Below are positions 24,968 through 32,261 of a stretch of 64,000 nucleotides of DNA, in pieces. The notes under the pieces are model-generated. The model was not told the origin of the DNA. It worked only from the letters and a program-made list of their open reading frames with translations, and did no database searches. Position 1 is the stretch's first letter. Each line of letters starts with the position of its first letter. Where the stretch lies: the NCBI GenBank assembly GCA_965277615.1, contig CBDIDG010000005.1, forward strand, positions 1,674,001 through 1,738,000, written 5' to 3'. The DNA is from Bog-532 sp965277615 (lineage in GTDB: Bacteria > Actinomycetota > Actinomycetes > Streptosporangiales > Streptosporangiaceae). Made by a program: the position numbers and the translations under genes.

Positions 24968-26254
24968 GTGGTGGCCTCGATCGAAGCAATCCATGCCAGG
25001 CAGATCCTGGACTCCCGGGGGAACCCGACCCTTGAGGTCGAGGTCGCCCTGGACGACGGGACAATCGGACGGGCTGGAGTGCCCAGCGGCGCCTCGACCG
25101 GCGCCTTCGAGGCGGTCGAGCTGCGCGATGGCGGCGACGAGTTCGGCGGCAAGGGTGTCACCCGGGCCGTAGCCAACGTGATCGACGAGATCCAGCCCGA
25201 GCTGATCGGCCACGAGGCCGACGACCAGCGGCTGGTGGACCAGGCCATGATCGACCTGGACCGGACCCCGGACAAGTCCCGGCTCGGCGCGAACGCGATC
25301 GTCGGCGTCTCCATCGCGGTGGCCCGCGCGGCCGCCGACTCGGCCAGCCTGCCGCTGTTCCGCTACCTGGGCGGCCCCAACGCGCACGTGCTACCGGTGC
25401 CGATGATGAACATCATGAACGGCGGCGCGCACGCCGACAACAGCGTGGACATCCAGGAGTTCATGATCACCCCGATCGGCGCCTCCACCTACGAGGACGC
25501 GCTGCGCTGGGGCGCGGAGACCTACCAGGCGCTCAAGTCGGTGCTGAAGCAGCACGGGCTGCCCACCGGCGTGGGCGACGAGGGCGGGTTCGCACCTGAC
25601 CTGGCCAACAACCGGGCCGCGCTGGACCTCATCGTGGAGGCCATCGGCAAGGCCGGGTTCACCCCGGGCCGGGACATCGCGCTGGCCATCGACGCCGCCG
25701 CCACCGAGTTCTACGGTGAGGGCGGCTACGCCTTCGAGGGCGCGACCAAATCCTCGGCCGAGATGGCCGCGATCTACGGGGACTGGGTCAACTCCTACCC
25801 GATCGTCTCGCTGGAAGACCCGCTGTCCGAAGAGGACTGGGACGGCTGGCACGAGCTGACCTCGACGATCGGAGACCGGGTTCAGCTGGTGGGGGACGAC
25901 CTGTTCGTGACCAACCCGGAGCGGCTGCGCCGCGGCATCGCCGCCCACACCGCCAACTCCCTGCTGGTCAAGCTGAACCAGATTGGCACGGTGACCGAGA
26001 CGCTGGACGCGGTGGCCACGGCCCAGCGGGCCAGCTACACCTGCATCATCAGCCACCGGTCCGGTGAGACCGACGACACCACGATCGCCGACCTGGCCGT
26101 GGCCACCAACTGCGGGCAGATCAAGACCGGCGCCCCGGCCCGCGGCGAGCGGGTGGCCAAGTACAACCAGCTGCTCCGGATCGAGGAACTGCTCGACGAC
26201 GCGGCCGTCTACGCCGGCGCCAGCGCCTACCCGAGGTTCGCGGAACGGGCCTGA
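24968..26254 (+). CDS. eno: Enolase
   Basis: Enolase converts 2-phosphoglycerate to phosphoenolpyruvate in glycolysis. The 428-residue length and motifs are standard: ARQILDSRGNPTLEVEV at the N-terminus, GASTGAFEA, MNGGAHADNSVDIQEFMI, GDEGGFAP with a catalytic Glu, and the C-terminal SHRSGETDDTTIADLAV with KTGAPARGERVAKYNQLLRI. The GTG start follows AGGAG by a few bases. It overlaps divIC by one base (TGATG). Confidence 0.98.
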   Translation: MVASIEAIHARQILDSRGNPTLEVEVALDDGTIGRAGVPSGASTGAFEAVELRDGGDEFGGKGVTRAVANVIDEIQPELIGHEADDQRLVDQAMIDLDRTPDKSRLGANAIVGVSIAVARAAADSASLPLFRYLGGPNAHVLPVPMMNIMNGGAHADNSVDIQEFMITPIGASTYEDALRWGAETYQALKSVLKQHGLPTGVGDEGGFAPDLANNRAALDLIVEAIGKAGFTPGRDIALAIDAAATEFYGEGGYAFEGATKSSAEMAAIYGDWVNSYPIVSLEDPLSEEDWDGWHELTSTIGDRVQLVGDDLFVTNPERLRRGIAAHTANSLLVKLNQIGTVTETLDAVATAQRASYTCIISHRSGETDDTTIADLAVATNCGQIKTGAPARGERVAKYNQLLRIEELLDDAAVYAGASAYPRFAERA

Positions 26255-26697
26255 TGGCGGACCCGGACCAGGCCCCGAGCCCTACGTCGTCCTCCCCGCC
26301 CCGTCCGGCCCGGCCGCCGCTGCGGCCGACCAAGCTGACGGGGCGGGCGGCGCTGCTCGCTGTGGTGATGTGTGCCATCGCGCTCAGCCTGGCCTACCCG
26401 GTCCGGGAGTACATCGGCCAGCGCCGTCAGATCGACCAGCTGCTGGTCACCCAGCAGTCGCTGTCGCAGCAGGTGAAGAACCTGCAGGCCGAGCAGAGGA
26501 AGTTCTCCGACCCCAGCTACATCGAGCAGCAGGCCCGCGACCAGCTGCACTACTGCATGACGGGCGAGAAGTGCTACGTGATCATCGGCAACAGCCCGGC
26601 GCCGGACGCCGGGCCGGCCCGGACCACCAGCGCGACGTCCTGGTATTCGAAGCTGTGGGGATCGGTCCAGAAGGCGGACCAGACCCCGGGTAAGTGA
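26254..26697 (+). CDS. divIC: FtsB/DivIC-family septum formation initiator
   Basis: A single-span division protein: a Pro-rich cytoplasmic N-terminus (residues 1-28), a membrane segment at about 31-50 (GRAALLAVVMCAIALSLAY), and a coiled coil at about 52-90 (IDQLLVTQQSLSQQVKNLQA) that pairs with FtsL-type partners outside the membrane. QQARDQLHYCMTGEKCYVI is the conserved end of the actinobacterial form. Its ATG overlaps the eno stop, the same order as in Streptomyces, and its stop overlaps the start of the DUF501 gene. Confidence 0.9.
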   Translation: MADPDQAPSPTSSSPPRPARPPLRPTKLTGRAALLAVVMCAIALSLAYPVREYIGQRRQIDQLLVTQQSLSQQVKNLQAEQRKFSDPSYIEQQARDQLHYCMTGEKCYVIIGNSPAPDAGPARTTSATSWYSKLWGSVQKADQTPGK

Positions 26698-27299
26698 TGG
26701 ATCCCTCGACCGAGGCGGTGGTGGCCGCCCAGCTTGGCCGGCTGCCGCGGGGCCTGCAGGCGGTCGCCCATACCTGCCCGTGCGGGCAGCCGGACGTGGT
26801 GCAGACCGCGCCGCGACTGCCCGACGGCACGCCGTTCCCGACCCTGTACTACCTGACCTGCCCCCGGGCGGCCGCCGCGATCAGCAGGCTGGAGGCGGCC
26901 GGCCTGATGAAGACGATGACGGCCCGGCTGGCCGGCGACGCCGGCCTGCGCGCGGCCTACCAGGACGCCCACCAGGACTACCTGGCCCGGCGGCGCGAAG
27001 CGGCCGCGGCGGCCGGGGTGGCACCGCTGCCGGACGGCACCCAGACCGCGGGCGGCATGCCGGCCCGGGTCAAGTGCCTGCACGCCCTGCTGGCCCACGA
27101 ACTGGCCCGCCCGGGCCGCAACCCGTTCGGCTGCGAGGCCGCCGACGCCGCGGGCCCCTGGTGGTCAGACGGCCCCTGCGTGCCGTCCCCGGGCGGTCCT
27201 GGCGTGGCCGCTCCCAGCGACGCCACTCCCGGTGTGGCCGCTCCCCGCGACGCCACTCCCGGCGTGGCCGCTCCCCGCGACGAGAGGGAAGGTTCATGA
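26694..27299 (+). CDS. DUF501 protein with a C-terminal repeat tail
   Basis: Residues 1-165 match the actinobacterial DUF501 family: LPRGLQAVAHTCPCGQPDVV with CPCG, then TPFPTLYYLTCP near 50-60, and GGMPARVKCLHALLAHELA near 120-138 with Cys and His residues that may bind metal. The function is unknown, but it sits between divIC and ppx across actinobacteria. The last 35 residues are three TPGVAAPRDA-type repeats not expected in the family. It starts at GTG 26694 (or the adjacent ATG) and its stop overlaps the ppx ATG. Confidence 0.88.
   Translation: MMDPSTEAVVAAQLGRLPRGLQAVAHTCPCGQPDVVQTAPRLPDGTPFPTLYYLTCPRAAAAISRLEAAGLMKTMTARLAGDAGLRAAYQDAHQDYLARRREAAAAAGVAPLPDGTQTAGGMPARVKCLHALLAHELARPGRNPFGCEAADAAGPWWSDGPCVPSPGGPGVAAPSDATPGVAAPRDATPGVAAPRDEREGS
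27201..27286. repeat. 30-bp in-frame tandem repeat, 2.9 copies
   Basis: Copies begin at 27201, 27231 and 27261 with GGCGTGGCCGCTCCC-type sequence; the third is cut at 26 bases by the gene end. They encode GVAAPRDATP and change only the tail of the DUF501 protein. The third copy ends just before the ppx ribosome site. Confidence 0.93.
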
Positions 27300-28246
27300 C
27301 CCGCCGTGTGGCCGCCGTCGACTGCGGCACCAACTCGATCCGGCTGCTCATCGCGGACGTGGACCCGGACCGGGCCACGCTCACCGACGTGGACCGGCGG
27401 ATGGAGATTGTCCGGCTGGGGCAGGGCGTCGACACCACGGGCCGGCTCGCCCCCGAGGCGCTGGACCGCACGCTGACCGCGCTCAGCGGCTACGCGGCGC
27501 TGGTCCGGGACCAGGGGGCCGAAGCGGTCCGCATGGTGGCGACCAGCGCCACCCGGGACGCGGCCAACGCGGATGAGTTCGTCCGCCGGGTCACCGAGGT
27601 CCTCGGTACCGGCCCGGAGGTCTTGTCCGGCGACGGGGAGGCCCGGCTGTCGTTCCTGGGGGCCACGGCCGAACTGGGCCCGCAGGTGCCGTCCCCTTAC
27701 CTGGTCGTGGACATCGGCGGCGGTTCCACCGAGTTCGTGCTCGGGGCGGACGGCGAGGTCACGTCGGCCCTCAGCGTCGACATCGGCTGCGTCCGGATGA
27801 CCGAACGGCATCTGCGCGCCGACCCGCCGACCGGTGCGCAGATCGCCGCGGCCACGGCCGATATCGACGCGGCCATCACCAGCGCCGCGGCGGTGGTCGA
27901 CGCGACGCAGGCCCGCACCCTGGTCGGGCTGGCCGGCTCGGTCACCACGGTGGCCGGCATCGCCCTGGACCTGCCCGGCTACGACTCCGCGCGGCTGCAC
28001 CACACAAGGATCAGCGCGGCCCAGGTCCACGAGGTGACCACCCGCCTGCTGGCCCAGACCCGGGCCGAGCGCGCTCGCATCCCGGTCATGCACCCGGGCC
28101 GCATCGACGTCATCGGGGCCGGGGCCCTGATCCTGGACCGGCTGATGATCCAGCTCGGCCTGGCCGAGGTCCTGGTCAGCGAGCACGACATCCTGGACGG
28201 CATCGCCTGGTCCATCGCCACCCCGGATCCGGTCCCCAGCCCATGA
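27296..28246 (+). CDS. ppx: Ppx/GppA exopolyphosphatase
   Basis: The 316-residue protein is an actin-like ATPase-fold phosphatase that trims polyphosphate or converts pppGpp to ppGpp. VAAVDCGTNSIRLLI at residues 4-18 is phosphate loop 1, VDIGGGSTEFVLG near 140-152 is loop 2, and GLAGSVTTVAGIAL near 209-222 closes the site. It lacks the C-terminal HD-like extension of long Ppx proteins, as in most actinobacterial forms. The ATG overlaps the DUF501 stop, with AGGGAAGG upstream, and the stop overlaps the udg start. Confidence 0.94.
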   Translation: MTRRVAAVDCGTNSIRLLIADVDPDRATLTDVDRRMEIVRLGQGVDTTGRLAPEALDRTLTALSGYAALVRDQGAEAVRMVATSATRDAANADEFVRRVTEVLGTGPEVLSGDGEARLSFLGATAELGPQVPSPYLVVDIGGGSTEFVLGADGEVTSALSVDIGCVRMTERHLRADPPTGAQIAAATADIDAAITSAAAVVDATQARTLVGLAGSVTTVAGIALDLPGYDSARLHHTRISAAQVHEVTTRLLAQTRAERARIPVMHPGRIDVIGAGALILDRLMIQLGLAEVLVSEHDILDGIAWSIATPDPVPSP

Positions 28247-29115
28247 CCTCCACTTCGGGTGCGCCGGAGGCGTCCCACGCCGCGGTGGCCGCGCGCGGGC
28301 CGGTGCCGCCCGGGACCGGGTGGCCGGGGGACGTGGCCACCGCCGCCACCCCGGTGGCACACGATGCGGCCGAGGTCCGCGAGCTGGCCGCTGGCGCTCC
28401 GGCCCTGCTGGAGCTGGTGGCCCGGCAGTCGGTCTGCCGGGCCTGCCCCCGCCTGGTCGACTGGCGTGAGGAGGTGGCCCGGGTCCGGCGGCGCTCGTTC
28501 GCCACCGAGCAGTACTGGGGCCGTCCTATCCCCGGCTGGGGCGACGACGAGCCGGAGATCGTGATCGTCGGGCTGGCCCCGGCCGCGCACGGCGGTAACC
28601 GGACCGGCCGGGTGTTCACCGGTGACCGGAGCGGGGACTTCCTGTTCGCGTCGCTGTACCGCTGCGGCCTGGCCGACAGCCCGGTCAGCGTCACCGCCGG
28701 GGACGGGCAGCGGCTGCGGCACACCCGCATGGTGGCCGCGGTCCGGTGCGCCCCGCCCGCCAACAAGCCCACCCCGGGCGAGCGCGACACCTGCGCCCCC
28801 TGGCTGGCCGAGGAACTGCGCCGGATCACCCCGTCGGCCCGGGTGCTGATCTGCCTGGGCGGCTTCGCCTGGCAGGCGCTGTGGCCCGTGCTGCGCGCCA
28901 CCGGCTTCGAGCTGCCGTCCCGCCGCCCGCCGTTCGGCCACGGCGCCGAGGCCGAGCTCGGCCCGCCGCCCGGGTCGGCCGCCCGGCCCGTGCTGCTGCT
29001 CGGCTGCTATCACCCCAGCCAGCAGAACACGTTCACCGGCCGCGTCACGCCGGACATGCTGGATGCGATCTTCCGCCGTGCCCGCGAGTACGCCGGCCTG
29101 GACGCCCCGGCCTGA
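28243..29115 (+). CDS. Family 5 uracil-DNA glycosylase (UdgB)
   Basis: UdgB removes uracil and some other deaminated bases from DNA and usually binds a 4Fe-4S cluster. GLAPAAHGGNRTGR near residues 108-121 is the family-5 active-site motif, which lacks the catalytic Asp/Asn of family 1, and CYHPSQQNTFTGR near 255-267 is the second motif. Cluster cysteines are visible: CRACPR near 65-70, Cys in AAVRCAPP, and Cys in LICLGG. The first 45 residues are a low-complexity extension. The ATG overlaps the ppx stop. Confidence 0.92.
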   Translation: MTSTSGAPEASHAAVAARGPVPPGTGWPGDVATAATPVAHDAAEVRELAAGAPALLELVARQSVCRACPRLVDWREEVARVRRRSFATEQYWGRPIPGWGDDEPEIVIVGLAPAAHGGNRTGRVFTGDRSGDFLFASLYRCGLADSPVSVTAGDGQRLRHTRMVAAVRCAPPANKPTPGERDTCAPWLAEELRRITPSARVLICLGGFAWQALWPVLRATGFELPSRRPPFGHGAEAELGPPPGSAARPVLLLGCYHPSQQNTFTGRVTPDMLDAIFRRAREYAGLDAPA

Positions 29116-29545
29116 GCGCCGCGCCGGCCTGAGCCGCAGCCTCCGCCCCGGCTTGCTCCGCCCTCGCCCGCGCCCGACGCACTCCCCTCGCACCCAGAGT
29201 GGCTGGTGGGACAGAACGGAACTCCGGCCATCCGTGATCTGGGCGACGACCGATTTATATCGGTATTTCATGGTTCACCCGTGCGGATGCACAAGCAGAA
29301 TGCATTGTGCCTGGTAAGCGCGGTAATGGTCGTGTGGTAAATATGCTCTGAATTGATACTCGGACGGCCTTGGGCGGCATCAATGCGCGACTTTGGTTAC
29401 GCAGGGTTTATCTCTCTCGCAGATGTGGTTACCCTCTGCACCCGACACGCCGTAATGGCTAATTGTATAAACCTGCTTCGAGATACCTGACGGTCCGAAT
29501 ATGAGAGCCCTTCGATTATGAAGAATTGCGGGGTATTATTGGCCA
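29116..29545. other. Low-GC intergenic stretch before the tRNA
   Basis: No gene is credible here. The GC content drops clearly from about 29230 (TTTATATCGGTATTTCATGG, TGGTAAATATGCTCTGAATT), unlike the flanks. It probably holds the tRNA promoter; no confident -35/-10 pair can be fixed by eye. Confidence 0.55.
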
Positions 29546-29619
29546 GCCCCCGTAGCCCAAGGGCAGAGGCCGCCCCCCTAAAAGGGTCGCTAGTGTCGGT
29601 TCGAGTCCGACCGGGGGCA
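29546..29619 (+). tRNA. tRNA gene, isotype uncertain (positions 34-36 read UAA)
   Basis: The 7-bp acceptor stem is perfect (GCCCCCG at 29546-29552 with CGGGGGC at 29612-29618, discriminator A). The T arm is perfect (GTCGG-TTCGAGT-CCGAC). The D arm is GCCC with AGGC, 3 of 4 pairs. The best anticodon arm is GCCCC/GGGTC, 4 of 5 pairs, with loop CCTAAAA, giving C at position 33 instead of the universal U and UAA at 34-36. The variable loop is short, unlike normal tRNA-Leu. A shift by one would give U33 and AAA but only 3 of 5 stem pairs. CCA is not encoded. Confidence 0.75.
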
Positions 29620-30004
29620 CACTTGCTATTGGCGTGACCATTTACCCGTTGTCTCACTGAGGCAACGTTGTCCTAGCTGAACCCTCGACGGCGTACCAGC
29701 TGGCGCACCACCAGGCGCCCCGCCTGGCCTGCCAGCTGGCCGTCCTGCCATGTGTATTACCTAATGCACGTGCAGTGGGCTTGCATTTGGGGTGGAGGCC
29801 GCGGGACAGGAGACTTCTTAATGAGCTTTAAAAAAATAGCGTTCCCTGGACTAATTCCCTATCCGGTACGTGCGAGGTGACAACATCGCAAATCGGACCG
29901 GCGGGCGAGGAAGAGGCGCCGGACAGGAGGCGAAGTGTTGCCGGACGGGAACCATAGAGGGCGCCAGACAGGAGGCGAAGAGGGCCCAGAGGAACCGTGG
30001 TATT
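29620..30004. other. Gene-free stretch after the tRNA with a 21-bp direct repeat
   Basis: No gene is supported. Two near-identical 21-bp copies starting GGCGCC and containing GACAGGAGGCGAAG lie at 29915-29935 and 29960-29980, one mismatch apart. An AT-rich patch (TTTAAAAAAATAG) lies near 29825. Confidence 0.6.
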
Positions 30005-30415
30005 TCAGCCGCTGACGTTGGGCCCGGCTCGGGAAATCGTCAGGCGGATGATCACCCGGCGGTCGCGCACCATCGCGGCCCGGTAGTCATCCCAGTCCGG
30101 ATGCTCGCCGGAGACCGATCGGTAGTAGTCGACCAGAAGGTCCATCGCGTCGGGCAGCGAGATGATCTCGGCCATTCCTTCGGCCTGCACCCAGGGCCCG
30201 TAGAAGGAGTCGGTGAAGGCGCAGACCGAAGCGAACGGGTTGCGACGCAGATTGCGGATCTTGATCGCCGTTTCCCTGGTGCTGATCAGCACCCGGCCGT
30301 CGTCATCGACGGCGCAGGTTACGGGCGACATCTGGGGCAGGCCATCAGACCGCAGAGTAGCCAGAACGGCTTGGTGATGGTCGCGGAGAAACTGCTGAGC
30401 TTGCTCTGGGCTCAT
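30005..30415 (-). CDS. PPOX-class F420/flavin-dependent oxidoreductase
   Basis: A 136-residue split-barrel protein of the pyridoxamine-phosphate-oxidase-like superfamily. FLRDHHQAVLATLRSDGLPQ is the first strand pair, SPVTCAVDDDGRVLISTRE follows, and KIRNLRRNPFASVCAFTD is the conserved cofactor-binding helix and strand of the actinobacterial F420-dependent group (TIGR03618-like). The substrate is unknown. It is downstream of the DUF4287 gene on the same strand with a 36-bp gap. Confidence 0.88.
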   Translation of the reverse strand: MSPEQAQQFLRDHHQAVLATLRSDGLPQMSPVTCAVDDDGRVLISTRETAIKIRNLRRNPFASVCAFTDSFYGPWVQAEGMAEIISLPDAMDLLVDYYRSVSGEHPDWDDYRAAMVRDRRVIIRLTISRAGPNVSG

Positions 30416-30451
30416 GAGGCCCAGTCTGTCAGACGCCGGTCAGATCAGGCG

Positions 30452-30685
30452 TCAGACGCTGTTCAGGCGGAGGCGGCGGCGCATCTCCCACTCGTGCACG
30501 ATGGCGTTGGCGTAGCCGTGGGAGATACCGTGCTCATCGGCCAGCCAGTTTGCGCGCTCTTCGCAGCGCAGGAAGGCCGGGCCGGATTCAAGACGTCCGA
30601 ACCACTCTCGAAGGTCACTACCCGTGACGCGGGGTATGCGGGCAATCAGATTTTTGTGCGTCTCCAGGGAGCGAGTCAGCGGCAA
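30452..30685 (-). CDS. DUF4287 small protein
   Basis: The 77-residue protein reads THKNLIARIPRVTG, WFGRLESGP, ERANWLADEHGISHGYANAI, which matches the DUF4287 family, a small helical domain of unknown function. The open frame continues upstream to 30916, but TTG 30685 has GGAGG 6 nt before it and gives the normal family length, so I take it as the start. It precedes the PPOX gene on the same strand. Confidence 0.8.
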   Translation of the reverse strand: MPLTRSLETHKNLIARIPRVTGSDLREWFGRLESGPAFLRCEERANWLADEHGISHGYANAIVHEWEMRRRLRLNSV

Positions 30686-30864
30686 TTGGCACCTCCAGGG
30701 GTGAAGCCTCTTGCTGTGAGCCTGCCTTAGAGACCGGCCCGTGACAAGAGCCGGGCGCAACCTTTCCTTAATGCCAGGTAAATCCGGTCTGTCGTCCTGC
30801 TGTCGTGCTCGTGCCCCTTTCCGCCGGGCGGCCCGGTCTGCCCACCGCCCGGCGGAAACCGCAG

Positions 30865-32085
30865 CTAGGAGAGCCGCTCGAGGACCATGGCCATGCCCTG
30901 GCCGCCCCCGACGCACATGGTCTCCAGCCCGAGCGTCTTGTCGTGGAACGCCAGGCTGTTCAGCAGGGTGGTGGTGATCCGCGCCCCGGTCATGCCGAAC
31001 GGGTGGCCGACGGCGATGGCGCCGCCGTTGACGTTCAGCCGGTCGAGGTCGATGCCGAGCTCCCGATAGGACGGGATCACCTGGGCCGCGAACGCCTCGT
31101 TGATCTCAACCAGGTCGATGTCGCTGATGGCCATGCCGGCCCGGCCCAGCGCCTGCCGGGACGCCTCCACCGGGCCGAGGCCCATGATCTCCGGGGACAG
31201 CGCGGACACGCCGGTCGAGACGATCCGGGCCAGCGGGGTGAGGTCCAGCTCGGCCGCCTTGGTGTCGCTCATGATGATCACCGCGGCCGCACCGTCGTTC
31301 AGCGGACAGCAATTCCCGGCCGTGACCGTTCCGTCCGGCCGGAAAACCGGCTTGAGCTGAGATGTCTTCTCCAGCGTGACGCCTGGACGGGGCCCGTCGT
31401 CCTTGGACACCGTGCTGCCGTCGGGCAATGTCACCGGGGTGATCTCCCGCTGCCAGAAGCCGTCGGCGATGGCCTTTTCGGCCAGGTTTTGCGAGCGCAC
31501 GCCGAACTCGTCCTGCTCGGCCCGGGTGATGCCCTTTAGGCCGGCCACGTTTTCCGCGGTCTGGCCCATCGCGATGTAGACGTCCGGGATGTTGCCGTCC
31601 TGGCGCGGGTCGTGCCAGGGGCCGGTCTCACCCTCGGCGCTCTGCTGGGTCCGGTTTTCCGCGCCAGCGAACTCCGCGTTGTGCGTGTCCGGCCAGGAGT
31701 CACTGCTGCCGTTGGCGAACCGGCTGACGGTCTCCACCCCGGCGGAGATCAGCACGTCCGCCTCGCCCGCCTTGATCGCGTGGAACGCCATCCGGGTCGT
31801 CTGCAGCGACGACGAGCAGTACCGCGTCACCGTGGTGCCGGGCAGCTTCTCGTAGCCGAGCAGGATGGCCACCACCCGGGCCATGTTGAAACCCTGCTCA
31901 CCGCCGGGCAGCCCGCAGCCAAGCATCAGGTCATCGATGTCGTCCGGGTCGAGCTGGGGCACCTTGGCCAGCGCCGCGGCGATGATCTGGGCCGTCAGGT
32001 CATCCGGCCTGATGCTGGTCATGGAGCCCTTGAACGCGCGGCCGATCGGGGATCGAGCCGTCGCGACGACTACGGCCTCAGGCAT
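30865..32085 (-). CDS. fadA: Acetyl-CoA acetyltransferase (thiolase)
   Basis: A 406-residue type I/II thiolase. TVTRYCSSSLQT near residues 85-96 holds the acyl-accepting Cys, GHPFGMTGAR near 354-363 the catalytic His, and MCVGGGQGMA near 385-394 the second Cys. The enzyme cleaves 3-ketoacyl-CoA in beta-oxidation or condenses two acetyl-CoA; sequence does not decide. AAGGAGGCGG lies 5 nt upstream of the ATG. A perfect palindrome 31 bp upstream of the start suggests a repressor site. Confidence 0.93.
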   Translation of the reverse strand: MPEAVVVATARSPIGRAFKGSMTSIRPDDLTAQIIAAALAKVPQLDPDDIDDLMLGCGLPGGEQGFNMARVVAILLGYEKLPGTTVTRYCSSSLQTTRMAFHAIKAGEADVLISAGVETVSRFANGSSDSWPDTHNAEFAGAENRTQQSAEGETGPWHDPRQDGNIPDVYIAMGQTAENVAGLKGITRAEQDEFGVRSQNLAEKAIADGFWQREITPVTLPDGSTVSKDDGPRPGVTLEKTSQLKPVFRPDGTVTAGNCCPLNDGAAAVIIMSDTKAAELDLTPLARIVSTGVSALSPEIMGLGPVEASRQALGRAGMAISDIDLVEINEAFAAQVIPSYRELGIDLDRLNVNGGAIAVGHPFGMTGARITTTLLNSLAFHDKTLGLETMCVGGGQGMAMVLERLS

Positions 32086-32116
32086 GTCATCCGCCTCCTT
32101 GGGACGTGGCCACCTA

Positions 32117-32130
32117 CTACTGATCAGTAG
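32117..32130. promoter_or_regulatory. 14-bp palindrome, candidate TetR-type operator
   Basis: CTACTGATCAGTAG is a perfect palindrome in the space between the divergent thiolase and cbs genes, 31 bp upstream of the thiolase start. TACT-N4-AGTA palindromes are often bound by TetR-family repressors of fatty-acid genes. The regulator is not in the window. Confidence 0.5.
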
Positions 32131-32261
32131 CCTATGTCGTCGCTCGCTAGCTGCAACGTGTCGCCCGTGGTTCGGATAACGTCGGGGACACAGCCAGGAG
32201 AACCAGGAGGGCCGGCCACCTGAGCCGTTGGCCCCTGGCCCATTGAGGGATCGCGACGAGC

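Noticed and set aside
29546..29619. tRNA-Leu(UAA) of the bldA type
   Set aside because: The long variable arm required for bldA and other tRNA-Leu genes is absent, and U33 is replaced by C.
29397..29657. Small minus-strand frame with GRTRTDTS
   Set aside because: This peptide is the antisense translation of the tRNA gene, a known annotation artefact.
30686..30916. Upstream extension of the DUF4287 gene to 30916
   Set aside because: The extension is Arg/Gly-rich, runs into the thiolase gene, and TTG 30685 has an ideal ribosome site and the family length.
32131..32261. SAM riboswitch or T-box ahead of cbs-metB
   Set aside because: No S-box core, no T-box sequence and no terminator/antiterminator pair could be found in this short leader.
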